Part shown: in pieces, positions 26,301 through 37,642 of the stretch | Layout: every line of letters starts with the position of its first letter | How positions within the stretch are numbered: the first letter of the stretch is position 1 | Assembly (NCBI GenBank): GCA_025677815.1 | Contig: JAIXMP010000026.1 | Coordinates: 496,001 to 560,000, forward strand | Direction of reading: 5' to 3' | Source: Phascolomyces articulosus | Lineage: Eukaryota > Mucoromycota > Mucoromycetes > Mucorales > Lichtheimiaceae | DNA length: 64,000 nucleotides | The notes under the pieces: model-generated | What the model was told of the DNA's origin: nothing | Database searches by the model: none | What the model saw: the letters and a program-made list of their open reading frames with translations, nothing else | Program-made: the position numbers and the translations under genes

Positions 26301-26824
26301 AAAAAAAGTACATATTTATAACTTCAACCTAAAACACTCTCACATCATGTATCATCCATTCATTTATCTATTTCCCTTCTCTCGTACATCTTTTTTTTTG
26401 TAATCCATTTTGCATATTTTATATACTTATATATATATATTTTCTTTATAAAAGCATCCTAACTTCTTGATAATAATAAATCACAAAAATTGAATAACGA
26501 ATTACTCTACTACCCTGCGTTATGCTTTGTCCTTTCCCTCATTTAAATCCAAATAGATGTATCTTTTTTTTTTGAACACGTATAAGTAACCCAGTTTTGA
26601 TAATCTATTCCATAAAGGCTAGAAAAAAAAGGTATCCAACGAGAGATCATCTCTCTTTCTTCCTTCATCATCCATTATTTTGTTTTTGTTCGTCCATGAC
26701 TTTTTTTAGCAAAAGAAGCAAAGTGTTATACTACTTTATTCTTTTTAATGAAAAAACAAAATTCAAAAAAAGAAATATAGAAAACCGTTTCTGTTGTTTT
26801 ATTTTTTCAAGTGAGTTGCACAAT

Positions 26825-27423
26825 TTATTTCTTGATGGTTTGAGCCTTCAAGACCTTCTTGACAATCTTTTGTTCTTCAACAAGGAAAGCACGAACGATG
26901 CGGCTGCGAACACAGTGGGAGCAACGCGAACCACCATAGGCACGGCTGACGCTCTTTTGGGTCTTCGAGACCTGGGAGAACTCACGAGGGCGGAGAGCCT
27001 TGAGCTATATATATATATAAATAATAATAACGTTTAGTTTTCCAACTGTTGTTGCAAAGAATAAAAAAAAGAGGTCCCAAAAGAGATAGAAATCAAATAC
27101 ATACGCCAGGAAGGGCAACACCACAGTCACCACAGCGGGGAGCCTTGACGGGCTTCTTTTGATATTGGTAGACAAGCTTGCCACCTATAAAAAAAAGAAA
27201 AATTAAACGTCATTTAATCCAATTGTGTTCCATTTATTAGGTCGTATTATTTTTTTGGGGGGGGGAAAGTTGAATGTTGATTGAATCTCGGAATCGTATA
27301 TATGTATAATTATATCGTTCATGAAAAATCGAAAGGACATTTACCAGGAGTCTTGACGACCTTAACTCGGTTAGAGCGGGTGTTGTACGAAAGGCGACGT
27401 CTATACGTGAGTCTCTGGGCCAT
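26825..27423 (-). CDS. RPL34: Large ribosomal subunit protein eL34
   Basis: A structural protein of the cytosolic 60S subunit. Three exons, 27423-27345, 27184-27105 and 27004-26825, give 112 aa, close to the usual 115-121. The sequence reads [18 protein letters not shown], then a Lys-rich linker, a zinc-ribbon pair of cysteines in [34 protein letters not shown], a second pair in [16 protein letters not shown], and a basic [10 protein letters not shown] tail. The CxxC pairs are intact, so it should be functional. It is convergent with ESF1, with about 520 bp between stop codons. Introns within the first few dozen codons are usual for fungal ribosomal protein genes. Confidence 0.95.
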
Positions 27424-30400
27424 TTCAAAGAACTAAAAAATTGTCAATGGGCAAATTGAGTATATCAAGATATGTATATATTTTTATCATCCATCCGAGT
27501 TTTTCTTTGATCGATCCATTTTATTCCACTATCCATCCATCCATCTGTCAAGTCGATAGATGATATGGTTCTTTTCTCTTATTATTTTTTCTTCTTATAT
27601 AACACCCCTTCATCATTCATCTACATACCGGTTACGGAAAGGGAGGAACTACTCTTTGCCAGTTGCAAAGCTAATTTTCTGTTGGCGGACTGAACGACCA
27701 TTTCCTTTTTTGGATCACCAGGGCAACCCCTCCCCTTCACTTCTCTCTCTCTTCATGGCTGCTTGCTGATACCCATTAGAACTATCAATAATTACTTAAT
27801 GTCATCGTGTTTTTATATATTCATAGTCACGGATATCATTATTTTATATAGAAATATTTGATATATATCTGTACCTTTTTTTTTTTTTTATAAAAAAATG
27901 TGTATTATAAAGTGGATCTGTGATTCAAGAAACCTTGAGTTTCTGGATGGTGCGCTTTTTTTTTATCATGCTTCATATGAGTATTATCCATTCATAGTGA
28001 ATATCAACATTAATATGTAGAATTTATGGATAAAATATATCATCCAATATATCTTAATCATGTCAAAAGTATTCCATCCTATCCAACTTAGTCTATTCGA
28101 TGATTTAATAAGACTAATATAAAGGTTGGAAAAGAAGTAGTGCACCTTATATTATATTAAACAAACAGCACTATTAACAATAGTAAAGATGCATTAAATT
28201 GATTATAGAAAATGCCTATAGACTTAGGTTTAATATAACAGATAAAGTAAAAAGCAAGAAGGATCGCCTTTGATACACACCTATTATTTATACATTTTGA
28301 AAATAAATCATCCTGTCAACAAAAAATTACATTCATTTAACTACCTCCAAATCCAACGTCGTAATCAAATATAATTTATACTGCAAGGTATTATTTATTG
28401 ACAGTTAAAAAAAAAGAGAGAAAAAACTTATGTATGATCTTGTCTCTTTTTACTGGTACGCATTTATTGACATTTATATTGCCATACTTTGTTAGGTTTG
28501 ACCATATCATCTTTGTCATTTTACATTTGCCATCCAAGATACACTTAAAAGGTGTAATTGGCCCATATCGTAATTAATAATCCTTGAATATACATTTGAT
28601 AGAACATGATAAGCGTTTGATCTTTAAAAATACTGATTTTTTCTTAATAACACCATGTTAAGTATGTCCATTGTTATTTCATCATCGATTTAGCAATCAT
28701 GGCAATAAACGGATTTACCTATATAATATCATGCTTACTAAGTAGTAGAACATCGATGACATATCATACTTATTTATCGTCATAAACAGGAGGTATTACA
28801 TATATGAAACCATGAGAGGTGCAATAAGTACCTTTGGAAAAATATAACTGGAATAACAATGAAAATAGTGTTTGTAATATGGTAAACTCACGAACAACAA
28901 GCATGATATAACTAACTTGGTGCTTATACGTTTTTTTTTTTCATAAACGACACGTTCAATTAAGGCACCCTCGCTTTTATACAAGCTTTTATAATTAATA
29001 CTATTATAATACAAATTATCCAATGAGTTCAAGACGGATTTTCCCATCTAATTGAGGTTCCAGATGTTGGGTTGGATGATATGAGTTTGTAAGGGCCATT
29101 TCGTATAATTGATCTAAATTCCTCTAATATCAACAACGCCACAAGTATTTAGTGTATTTATTTTTTATTTACAAACAAAGAAACATCAACATTGGTTTAT
29201 CCAATGAATACACAACATACCACATTAGAATGTTCTGATCTCCGTGTCAACCCGAAAGTACAGATGCTCGTAAGATAAATATTTCATTTGTGAAATTGAT
29301 CGACCACGTTTGATCCCAGTAATTTTTTATAAACAAATGACAGAGACTGAAATAAAATACTAAAAAAATAATCATTAATGATGGGTCTTGTCAAATTAGA
29401 ATAACCAAAGTAATTTTCAGTTGATGACAATAAAGGCAAGTAATGAAAGCACTTATTGTTCGAAAAGTCATTCAGATGGAATATTTGCCCAATAATCGTC
29501 TTGATATTCAAGTTCCATAGTTTGTTTTCATCACCAAGCCAGGTAGAATAAGTCTCTTTTTTTTAAAAAAAGTGTATGATCCATTTGTATCACCGATATT
29601 TGCATTTGAACTTGCTGGTGGTCCTGGATGTGGGTATTTCCTTGAATTTAATTACCAGATATGTGTTTTTTTCCCCATACAAATGGCTGATACTCTCTCA
29701 ACCAGATCTAGGAAGAGTCTACAAAAAGAAAAAATAAAGTGCACTCATCAATTACCATATCTTCTGATAAAACAAGTTGCATATACAATAAATAATTCGT
29801 TCAATTCAATACATTGCCAGGTGCTTCGCATAAAGATACCAAACAAAAGAAGGCTCAGTTATCATATTAATAAAAAGGAGGCTTTGAACTTTCCAGCAAA
29901 TGATATGTCCTTCTTTTCCATTGTTGTCTTTATGTTGTTGCTGTAGGCCGTCTGTATCGTATCCTTATTCTGATAGTAATCATACTATTGTATATACCTC
30001 CTCGTCGGATGAATGATAAAAGCAATAGTTTTTTTTTAAGTTCATGTTAGTTTATAACAATAATGAGCATCTTTTATCAATTTAGAACATCATTATTGTG
30101 TTGATTGGCGGTTTATGTTCATCTTCTTGGTTTAAAGTTTATCATGGAAAAGATATACCAGAAAAGTGTAGATTGTGAAGAAACTAATTCATATAATTGG
30201 CTCAGGTACCATCATTTTGTGGGAAGGGGCAAACAAATTAATATAGTAAAACTGATCCAGCATGATGTTATAATGAAATGCAAATAGCTACTGTAAGGAT
30301 ATTAGTTTCTAGACTTGGACGTTGACCCCTGTTGTTATATAACAAAATGAAAAAGAAATACAATGTCTCGTAACAAATAAATTCTATTTTCATATACTTT

Positions 30401-32480
30401 TTACATCAGTAAGAGAAAGCAAAGGAAAGTGGAAATATTCAAAGAAAACATCTTTCAATAAATAACACATAATATCTGCAGCTTTAGTTAATGGTTCTTG
30501 TTCTTCCTTTTGTTATTTGGCAGAGTGTAAATAAGAAAAAAAAAGGATGGTCGTCAAATAAAACCACAAGGGAAAGATGTCACTGTCAATTTTTGTCATC
30601 ACTTCCTCTAGTAGTAGCTACTTTATAACCAATCCTTAGAAGTGGTGGACACCCAAATTATTCTTAATAAGATAACCAAATAATACGTGAATGAATCTAC
30701 CAAACAAAGTAATAATTCCGAAAGTCAGAAGTTTCTGAATGTAAGATTATTATAAAAGACTGCAAAGAGTTAGATCATATAGATAAAATAATGGTAAGAA
30801 CAAGACGCAAAGCGCAATATTCTTCGTGCAGCAAAAAATGATTAGATCATCAATGTGAATCATTGCAGCATAATAATAATATGCTGCTGTCTCTCTTTGA
30901 GTTAGAAACTGTGCTGCAAGACATAAAAAAAAGAGAAGATCATTCATATCGTAAAGCTTCTTATTTCTCCCTTTTCCCCCTTAAAACGTAGCCCCCCGCT
31001 CGGACAACGGACAAGGGTTTTTTCATGTTTATTATTATTATTATACATTCATTCCATCCATACTTTTCTTCAATAAAATAAACAATAAGGTACAGTCGTT
31101 CGCATTCAACAAGTCATAATTATTGCCGATGTGCGTTCAAGTAGAATGTTTACTAGTCAACATTCCCTTGGTAATTCAACTGAAGAAAAATATATGTCCG
31201 TCGCATCGATCTACCAAATATGGATAAATAAAAGTCTTTCTTATAAGGTTTTGGTGCACACAAACTTATCCATCAAAACGTTGTATAAATATATAAACCA
31301 ACGGATGATTCTATTAAGGCCCTTATTTATTTATAGGCTGCTGCAGCTGCTGTTATTGGAAATAACTTGTAAAAAAATTACATATTTTATGCAGCAAACC
31401 GGGGAACCGAATTGAAAAGGGTAATCTTCTTTTTTGATTCAACTCATCACCCATCGTTCTAGTTCTATATATCTATAGCCTTGAATCAAAGGATGGGTTT
31501 TTATGAAAAGATCATTCTAGACCATGATAGCACTCAAAATCATGCCCCAACAACGAATGATTATAAAAGGCAAGTGTTGGTGCGAAACATCAACTCATCC
31601 ATAAAAACTATTACTATTGATGTCATGTGTTACACACACAGATATTTATATATTCAAACAATCACACACACACGCTTTAACATAATTAAATCAGGATCCG
31701 ATGAATTCTAAAAAAAGAGTATTATGCTTACTTGTATCTTCTTTTTTCATTATATAAAAGATTCGATGGATGATAGGGAAAGGAAAAAGAAGTATTGGAG
31801 TGGGGGGAAGCTATTAGTACTTTGTAATGCCAGGGGTTTGCCTTTCTGGTGATATAAAAAAAGGGGATGAATCATGGTTTTTTTTTTTGGGGGAGTGGGG
31901 GGAAAAGGGGTGGGTAGAGAAAGTGACCAACACTTCTTTTAAATGACTGACTCACACCGTACTTTAAACTGTACACACCAGAATAAAAAGGCATCGGAAC
32001 AAAAGATGAACCGATTTTTTTTTTTCATTATGACTGACGCCATTCATCCCTTTTACGGTGATTTTTTTCGTATACGATTTTTTATCGATGGGATGTATGA
32101 ATTGAATAGTTGGCAGGTCCCTTATCAATTTCTCATATAATATATTATAGATAATGATAAAGATGTGTTGTATTAGAGATAGATATGAATGGATGATTAT
32201 ATATTTTTTTTCTACAAGGTTCAATATTTGATGTCAAATGGTCGATCCTCACTATTTATAACGCGATTTGATTAGTAATTTTATCACCATTGAATGACTC
32301 AAATAACTAATAATAATAATAAAATTTTTGGACTGCGGAAAAGAAAATAAAAGAAAGAAATCGATTAAATTTTTGAAACGGGTTTTTATATCAAAAGGAT
32401 GAAAAGGATATAAATCAAATGAAAAGATGGTAATAATGATGATGATGTGAGAGAAAAAAAAAGTTATATTATGAAAAATC
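27424..32480. other. Five-kilobase gene-poor tract
   Basis: No intact gene is recognised. The minus strand between about 29.5 and 28.4 kb holds several short open pieces in shifting frames (for example 29284-29511, 28796-29047 and a Lys-rich stretch near 28440-28560) that look like a decayed gene of unknown family. A plus-strand frame at 29572-29946 has no motif. There is a run of nine G at about 27257 and a G-rich quadruplex-like motif at 31890-31915. The last kilobase is presumably the bZIP promoter. Confidence 0.4.
31890..31915 (+). promoter_or_regulatory. G-quadruplex-like motif upstream of the bZIP gene
   Basis: Four G tracts, G5-AGT-G6-A4-G4-T-G3, follow a run of 12 T in otherwise AT-rich DNA. 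It fits the usual G3+N1-7 quadruplex pattern. It lies about 1 kb before the bZIP start. A regulatory role is inference. Confidence 0.35.
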
Positions 32481-32488
32481 TATAAAAG
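32481..32488 (+). promoter_or_regulatory. TATA box of the bZIP gene
   Basis: TATAAAAG lies 443 bp upstream of the chosen ATG at 32924. If transcription starts about 30 bp downstream, the leader is roughly 400 nt and includes two uORFs and a C/T-rich tract at about 32795-32850. Confidence 0.45.
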
Positions 32489-32593
32489 GAATGCATGAGT
32501 CGTTCTTGCCCTTTTGTTTGCTCATCATCACCATCATCAGCTTCATCATCATCATCAACACGCAGCAAACAACCACCCATTGGTGGAACCAAC

Positions 32594-32674
32594 ATGTGCA
32601 ACACTCATGTGGCAAAAAGCAACCCGTTTGGTTTGTTTGAAATCAAAACTCAGCTTAAGTGTGTGAGTGAGTGA
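32594..32674 (+). other. uORF 1 in the bZIP leader, 26 codons
   Basis: ATG at 32594 opens a 26-codon frame ending in TGA at 32674, in a different frame from the bZIP CDS and well before its start. Its relevance depends on the transcription start lying upstream, which the TATA box at 32481 suggests. Confidence 0.35.
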
Positions 32675-32682
32675 GTAGGATA

Positions 32683-32712
32683 ATGCTAGTAGTTCGGTTG
32701 TTGTGTGTGTGA
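32683..32712 (+). other. uORF 2 in the bZIP leader, 9 codons
   Basis: ATG at 32683 starts a nine-codon frame ending in TGA at 32712. No further ATG occurs before the main start at 32924, so ribosomes must reinitiate or leak past both uORFs to reach the CDS. Confidence 0.35.
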
Positions 32713-32923
32713 GAGAGTGAGCACTGGCCCCCCCAAAAAAACACTCCTTATTCCAGTTCAACAACAGCAAACAAAGCAGACAATTTCTTTGTCTTTCCCT
32801 CGATTTCCTTTTCTCTTTTTTTCTTTCTTCTTTTCTTTCACACACAAACAGTTACTTTTTTTTTTTACAACTATTACTACTACTACTACCTTTCATAACA
32901 TAAATACATATAATTCAAATAAC

Positions 32924-35053
32924 ATGGAGTTTGAAGATATTGTTGATATGGATTGGTTAAATTCCAATACAACCACAGACGAAGAATCCCTTTTAATGTC
33001 TACTTGTTCACCTTCTCTTGTACCGATCAAAAGTGAACCTATCGATTCATTTCCTTCGACTACTCCAAATTCAACAGATTACTGTCATGATCCTTCTCTT
33101 TATGGATTTTCAGATCAATCCCTCATGTGGCAACATGATTTTACAACCACTACCACCGATTTAGAAATGTTGGACCCAACATCACCGTGTAGTCCCGCGT
33201 CTTCTTCAGTGCCCGATAAGCAGGAGTTATCGTCGTCGTTGTCGTCGCAGGAGAAAGCTCCGCAGTCGCAGCCCACACCTTCTCATACTCCACCACCATC
33301 TTCTGCGCCTATGCCAGAATTGGTCATGCCAAGCACAGAACATATTAAACAATTAATTGAAATTGCAAAACACCATCTTGCTTTACGTGAACAACAACAA
33401 CAACAACAACAGATTCAAGGTGTTCATCCTAAACAAAAATTATTACAAGACAATAATAATAATAGTAAAGGAAAGCAACAAGGTCAGAAAGAACAAGAAA
33501 TTTCACAGCAGTCTGGGGACCTGCAGCGTCTTTACAATGAAACAGCACCCATCTCTTTCTTTGTTCACCCTACAGCTGTCTCTACTGTCCCTGAGACTGT
33601 AGCTCCTGAATCTTTACTGATGAAATCTACTACTACTTCCAATGATGTATCTATTACAACTTCTACTGCTGCAGCATCGTCTTCCACTAAAGCAAAATCA
33701 TCTACAAAAGTAAAACAAGAAAATGCCAAGGCTTCTTCTCCGTTACCCTCCTCTTCCTCTTCACAACAACAACTCACTACCACAAATACAGAAGATCAAC
33801 AAGAACCCACTGTCTCTTCTAATCGACGAGCATCCAGTGTATCGCTTGCAGGGGGTACAGCTGATGAAGCCATGACTTTAGAAGCTTATGCCGTATCTGA
33901 TGGGATCGATATCAAGAAACTCACACCCAAGGAGCGCCGACAACTGCGCAACAAGATCTCGGCACGGAATTTCCGAGTCCGAAGAAAAGGTAAATAACCA
34001 ACACCATTAAAATAAGGGAGTTAAGGAGAGGGAATGAAAATGGATTATTTTCTTTCTAGTATTATTATTATTATTATTATCACTATCATGGATGATTTAT
34101 TGAAAGGGATAAAAGAGGTGATAAAAAAAAAGAAAGAGCGAAGGGGTGTGAAAGAGATAAAAGAAATGGAACAATCAAAATTAAATATCATCCGATCTTC
34201 ATTTTATATAGAATATATAAGTACACTTGAAGCCCAAGTGGATGAACATAAAAAACATGCTCAACAATTAAAGGGCAAGTTAGATAACGTCGAAGACGAA
34301 AACAAACAATTACGTCTTGAAGTGGATTCTTTAAGACGACAAAATCAATTGTTACAACAACAAGTACAAAAGAATAATGCTGGACCTTCATCACCTGGAT
34401 CACCTCGCGTGTCATCACCCATTCCAAAGCCAAGCCTCAATAAGGATATTAGTATGCTCGGGAGCAAAGCATCAGAAACCTATCGACACGATACTCGTAT
34501 TTTAGTCTCTAACGCCGTCATGCCTGTATGGGACTTTGATCGTATTTTTACATCACAACGACAACAACGTCAATATCCTTGGATGATGCAGCAACAACAT
34601 CAACAATATAAAAAGAACAAGAAAATGATGATCACCTCTGGAAATCATCAAAAGAAGAATGCAATGAAATTGGTGGCGCCCACAATGGCTACGCCAGAAC
34701 AAGTTTTACAATTGGGTGGTTACATTTTGACCTTGTTTGTACAACTTCACTCTACATCAACTTCCTCAGCTTCTTCTGCTACGCCTTCTAGTTTTATCAT
34801 TGAATTAGATGATAATGAAGATCAAGTCGTTGAAGAACAAGATGTACCGTTGTTACCCGATGACCGTGATTTCACTAGTAGTCAAAGTGATGCGTGGGAG
34901 AAACAACCTACTGCTGCAGTACCACCACCCACCTTTGCTTCTCCTGCATATATGGAATACTTGTATGATACCTTGATTATGTCGGCTTTAACTACCAATA
35001 CTCATACAGATAAGTCCTTTTGGTGGTGGGACACGCCCATGTTTCATCCATAA
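32924..35053 (+). CDS. bZIP transcription factor, 635 aa
   Basis: A nuclear DNA-binding regulator. Two exons, 32924-33989 and 34212-35053, join in phase through a 222-bp intron that falls inside the bZIP domain. The N-terminal ~330 residues are low-complexity (S/T/P, Q and acidic blocks, several SP/TP sites), suited to transactivation. The basic region at about 334-356, LTPKERRQLRNKISARNFR, keeps the N-x7-R signature, and is followed by EYISTLEAQV and a leucine zipper to about 400. The C-terminus has a Gln/Lys-rich part and a conserved-looking end with YMEYLYDTLIMSAL. The ATG at 32924 follows AAC and begins the acidic MEFEDIVDMDW; the open frame further upstream has no ATG. This LTPKERRQLRNKISARNFRVRRK type is common in fungi, but I cannot assign an orthologue. 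Upstream uORFs suggest translational control. Confidence 0.88.
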
Positions 35054-35571
35054 ACAAAGAAAATTTTTTTTCAACTTGTCAAGCCCTTTCTCTCCCCTTC
35101 TTCTCCCCCCCTTTTTATTTCTTTATTATTTTTTGTACATAAATCTCTTTTATCAAGCATTTTTTTCAACCTTCTCCGCAAACTTTATACACAAACACAC
35201 ACACACACACACACTTTACACACCACATTTTTTATATAACAAATCACACACAACAACAACAAACATATTTTTTTTTCAACTTTTTTTTTTCTTTTTTTCT
35301 GAATCGAAATCATCCACTTCAAACCCCATCTTTTTTTTCTAACCTTACTATTTCTTTTATTAAGCAAAACATACTTAAACACCTCCCCTCAATGGATTTG
35401 AATATTTCTTTTTGGCCGATTTGAAAGTAGTAGTATTATATTTATTATAATAAAAAAAAGAAAAAAAATCAGAATTACATGTGCGTGTATGTGTTTTGTT
35501 GGTATGATAAAGGGACAGAAAGAGAAGGATGAAAAAATGAGAATGGGATGGATGATGATGAAGAAGAAGAA

Positions 35572-36974
35572 TTATAAAGGAATTTTGGATTGAATACGTT
35601 CTTTTGCTAATAAAAAGATGCTTATCTGTTCATCTGTCATTGGATTATGCCGGTCATAATCCCGAATCGCTAATTCATATAACTCCGTATCATGGTGGGT
35701 CCATGCTTCGTATATACGAGAAACAAAATCAAGTTCTGGACTATTGCCTCCATCTGCCTGACAAAAATATTGAATTAAAGGTCGATCCCGTTGAATTTCT
35801 TTCCATTGATTCAGGATCATTCGACTCTGACATCGTGCCAAGACTAAATGTCCAATAATATCGGTATCCACATCAATTTGATTACGATAATATCTTAATA
35901 CTTGTGTGGTATGCGATATCACCCTGGTATATTGTTTGGATTGGAATTGGATACAGGCAATCTGTCCCATACTTTTATAATATTTGTCATCATAGTCATT
36001 GCCACGGACAACTTGTTTATACATCTAGTACATTTTGTGTTGTTTGATAAAAGTGAGGATGTCATGTATGCGCATTTTCCCGCCCTATTATATATATATA
36101 TATATATATATTTACCTCCAAGGTATGCTCATATCGTTTCTTGTATAAAATATCCGCTACTGTCAATTGAATCCATCGAACAATGGGATCATAATCGATA
36201 CTATGTTCAACTAATTTTACCAAGCTTACCAAGCATGCTATGGCTTCTTTTTTTGAATGATAAGAATATTTTTTTAATTAATATGAGTATATCCTATTGT
36301 ACACCCACATATAGAACAATGCTAATCGTGCTAAACCATGAAATCGTAATAAACAAATCAATATATAAATAAATAAATAACAACAAACCTTGTTCCATAC
36401 ATCGTGCATTTTCAGCCGCTTGCCATGCCATTAATAACGCAAGCGCTGCATCGATATTCGCAACAGGAGATTTAATTTGACATAATCTTTCTGCTATTCG
36501 TTGAAACACTTCCAATGGGCGAACATCATCTATTTTATGACATTTGACACATTTTTTTTTTTAAAAAAAAACTCTCACCTTTTTTTTTTCTCTCTCTCTC
36601 TGACATATACCTTGATTATTTACTCGTCGTATGAGGGCTCTTTCAGCAGTTTGCCATTCTTGAGCTAATTGACGAGCTATCGACGCGTCCTGAAAAATAT
36701 AATCCAACAAGGGAGCTCCATCACGAAGTCCAGTGATGACTGGATGATGTTGACCCCACACATACCATTTGCCCCATAATCCATAGAATGTAATATCCAG
36801 GATATGAATGCGTCGCCATATTTCAAATACATGATGTTGTTTACAAAGTGCCATAACGCGAGCACGTAATAAGGCATTGGCTAAATGTTGTTGAATAGGT
36901 AATAGGTTGCGTACAGTACGATCGTCCAAGCATGGTGTATTGGTGACTAGATTCAGGAACGATTCTATATACAT
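35572..36974 (-). CDS. Divergent SNAP-like alpha-helical (TPR-like) protein, 362 aa
   Basis: Four minus-strand exons, 36974-36611, 36529-36389, 36246-36116 and 36024-35572, join in phase to 362 codons. The protein is almost all helical with no signal or membrane segment. The C-terminal ~150 residues resemble the SNAP (Sec17/alpha-SNAP) pattern. A helical repeat (KRYEHTLEMYKQVVRG) leads to ARCQSRMILNQW, a linker, then FVSRIYEAWTHHDTELYELA, IRDYDRHNPMTDEQ and a terminal LLAKERIQ. The family ends with a similar acidic helix, a D-Y/F-D motif and a terminal K-rich helix. SNAPs recruit NSF to dismantle SNARE complexes; that role here is inference by pattern only. The start is uncertain: the first in-frame ATG (36974) is used, but an extra 5' exon is possible. 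It is tail-to-tail with the bZIP gene. Confidence 0.5.
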
Positions 36975-37642
36975 GCATATATTTTGAAAGGCGACACGAG
37001 AATAAAATTCACACACACATTGTGTACGATGGTGTCAATTTTTCTCTTGAGTGGAATAAATCAAAACGTCATTCATGTATTTGTCAAAATTAATAAATGA
37101 AAATGGGCCCATTAATTTAAATTACCAATGGTGGGACATTGAATTATAAGAGCCGTGATAAAACTTGTTGTTATGATAAGTATTAATGCAAGTACAACTG
37201 ACATATTCTTCGTTTTTTTATAATAATATATACATATATACAAAAAATAATATATATATATATATATATATATATTTTGACAAAAGCCGTGAGGTTAGAG
37301 AAGTGGGTGGTTGCCAACGAAAAAGAAAAAAAAACCGAAGAAATAAAATTCTGAAACTACAAATAATTTATTTTTTCTGTTACCCAAACTACACAAGAGG
37401 ATCTTGTTTATTGTTATGTAGGATAACTGTGATTGATGTGATGATATATTAAAAAAAGAGTGTGTATTTTGTAAATTGTATTATTATTATATAAATAGTT
37501 TTTTATCCATTCCAAAAAAAAAATGCATGAATGATGGATTTTGGGATGATGAGGACATATATAAATGAAAGAAATAACCATGGGCTCATGATCCCATATC
37601 ACGTGCCATCTCCCCCAATGGATATATATATATATATATATA

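Noticed and set aside
32705..32923. In-frame N-terminal extension of the bZIP protein
   Set aside because: There is no ATG in this frame, the sequence is leader-like C/T-rich, and the first ATG at 32924 starts a sensible acidic N-terminus.
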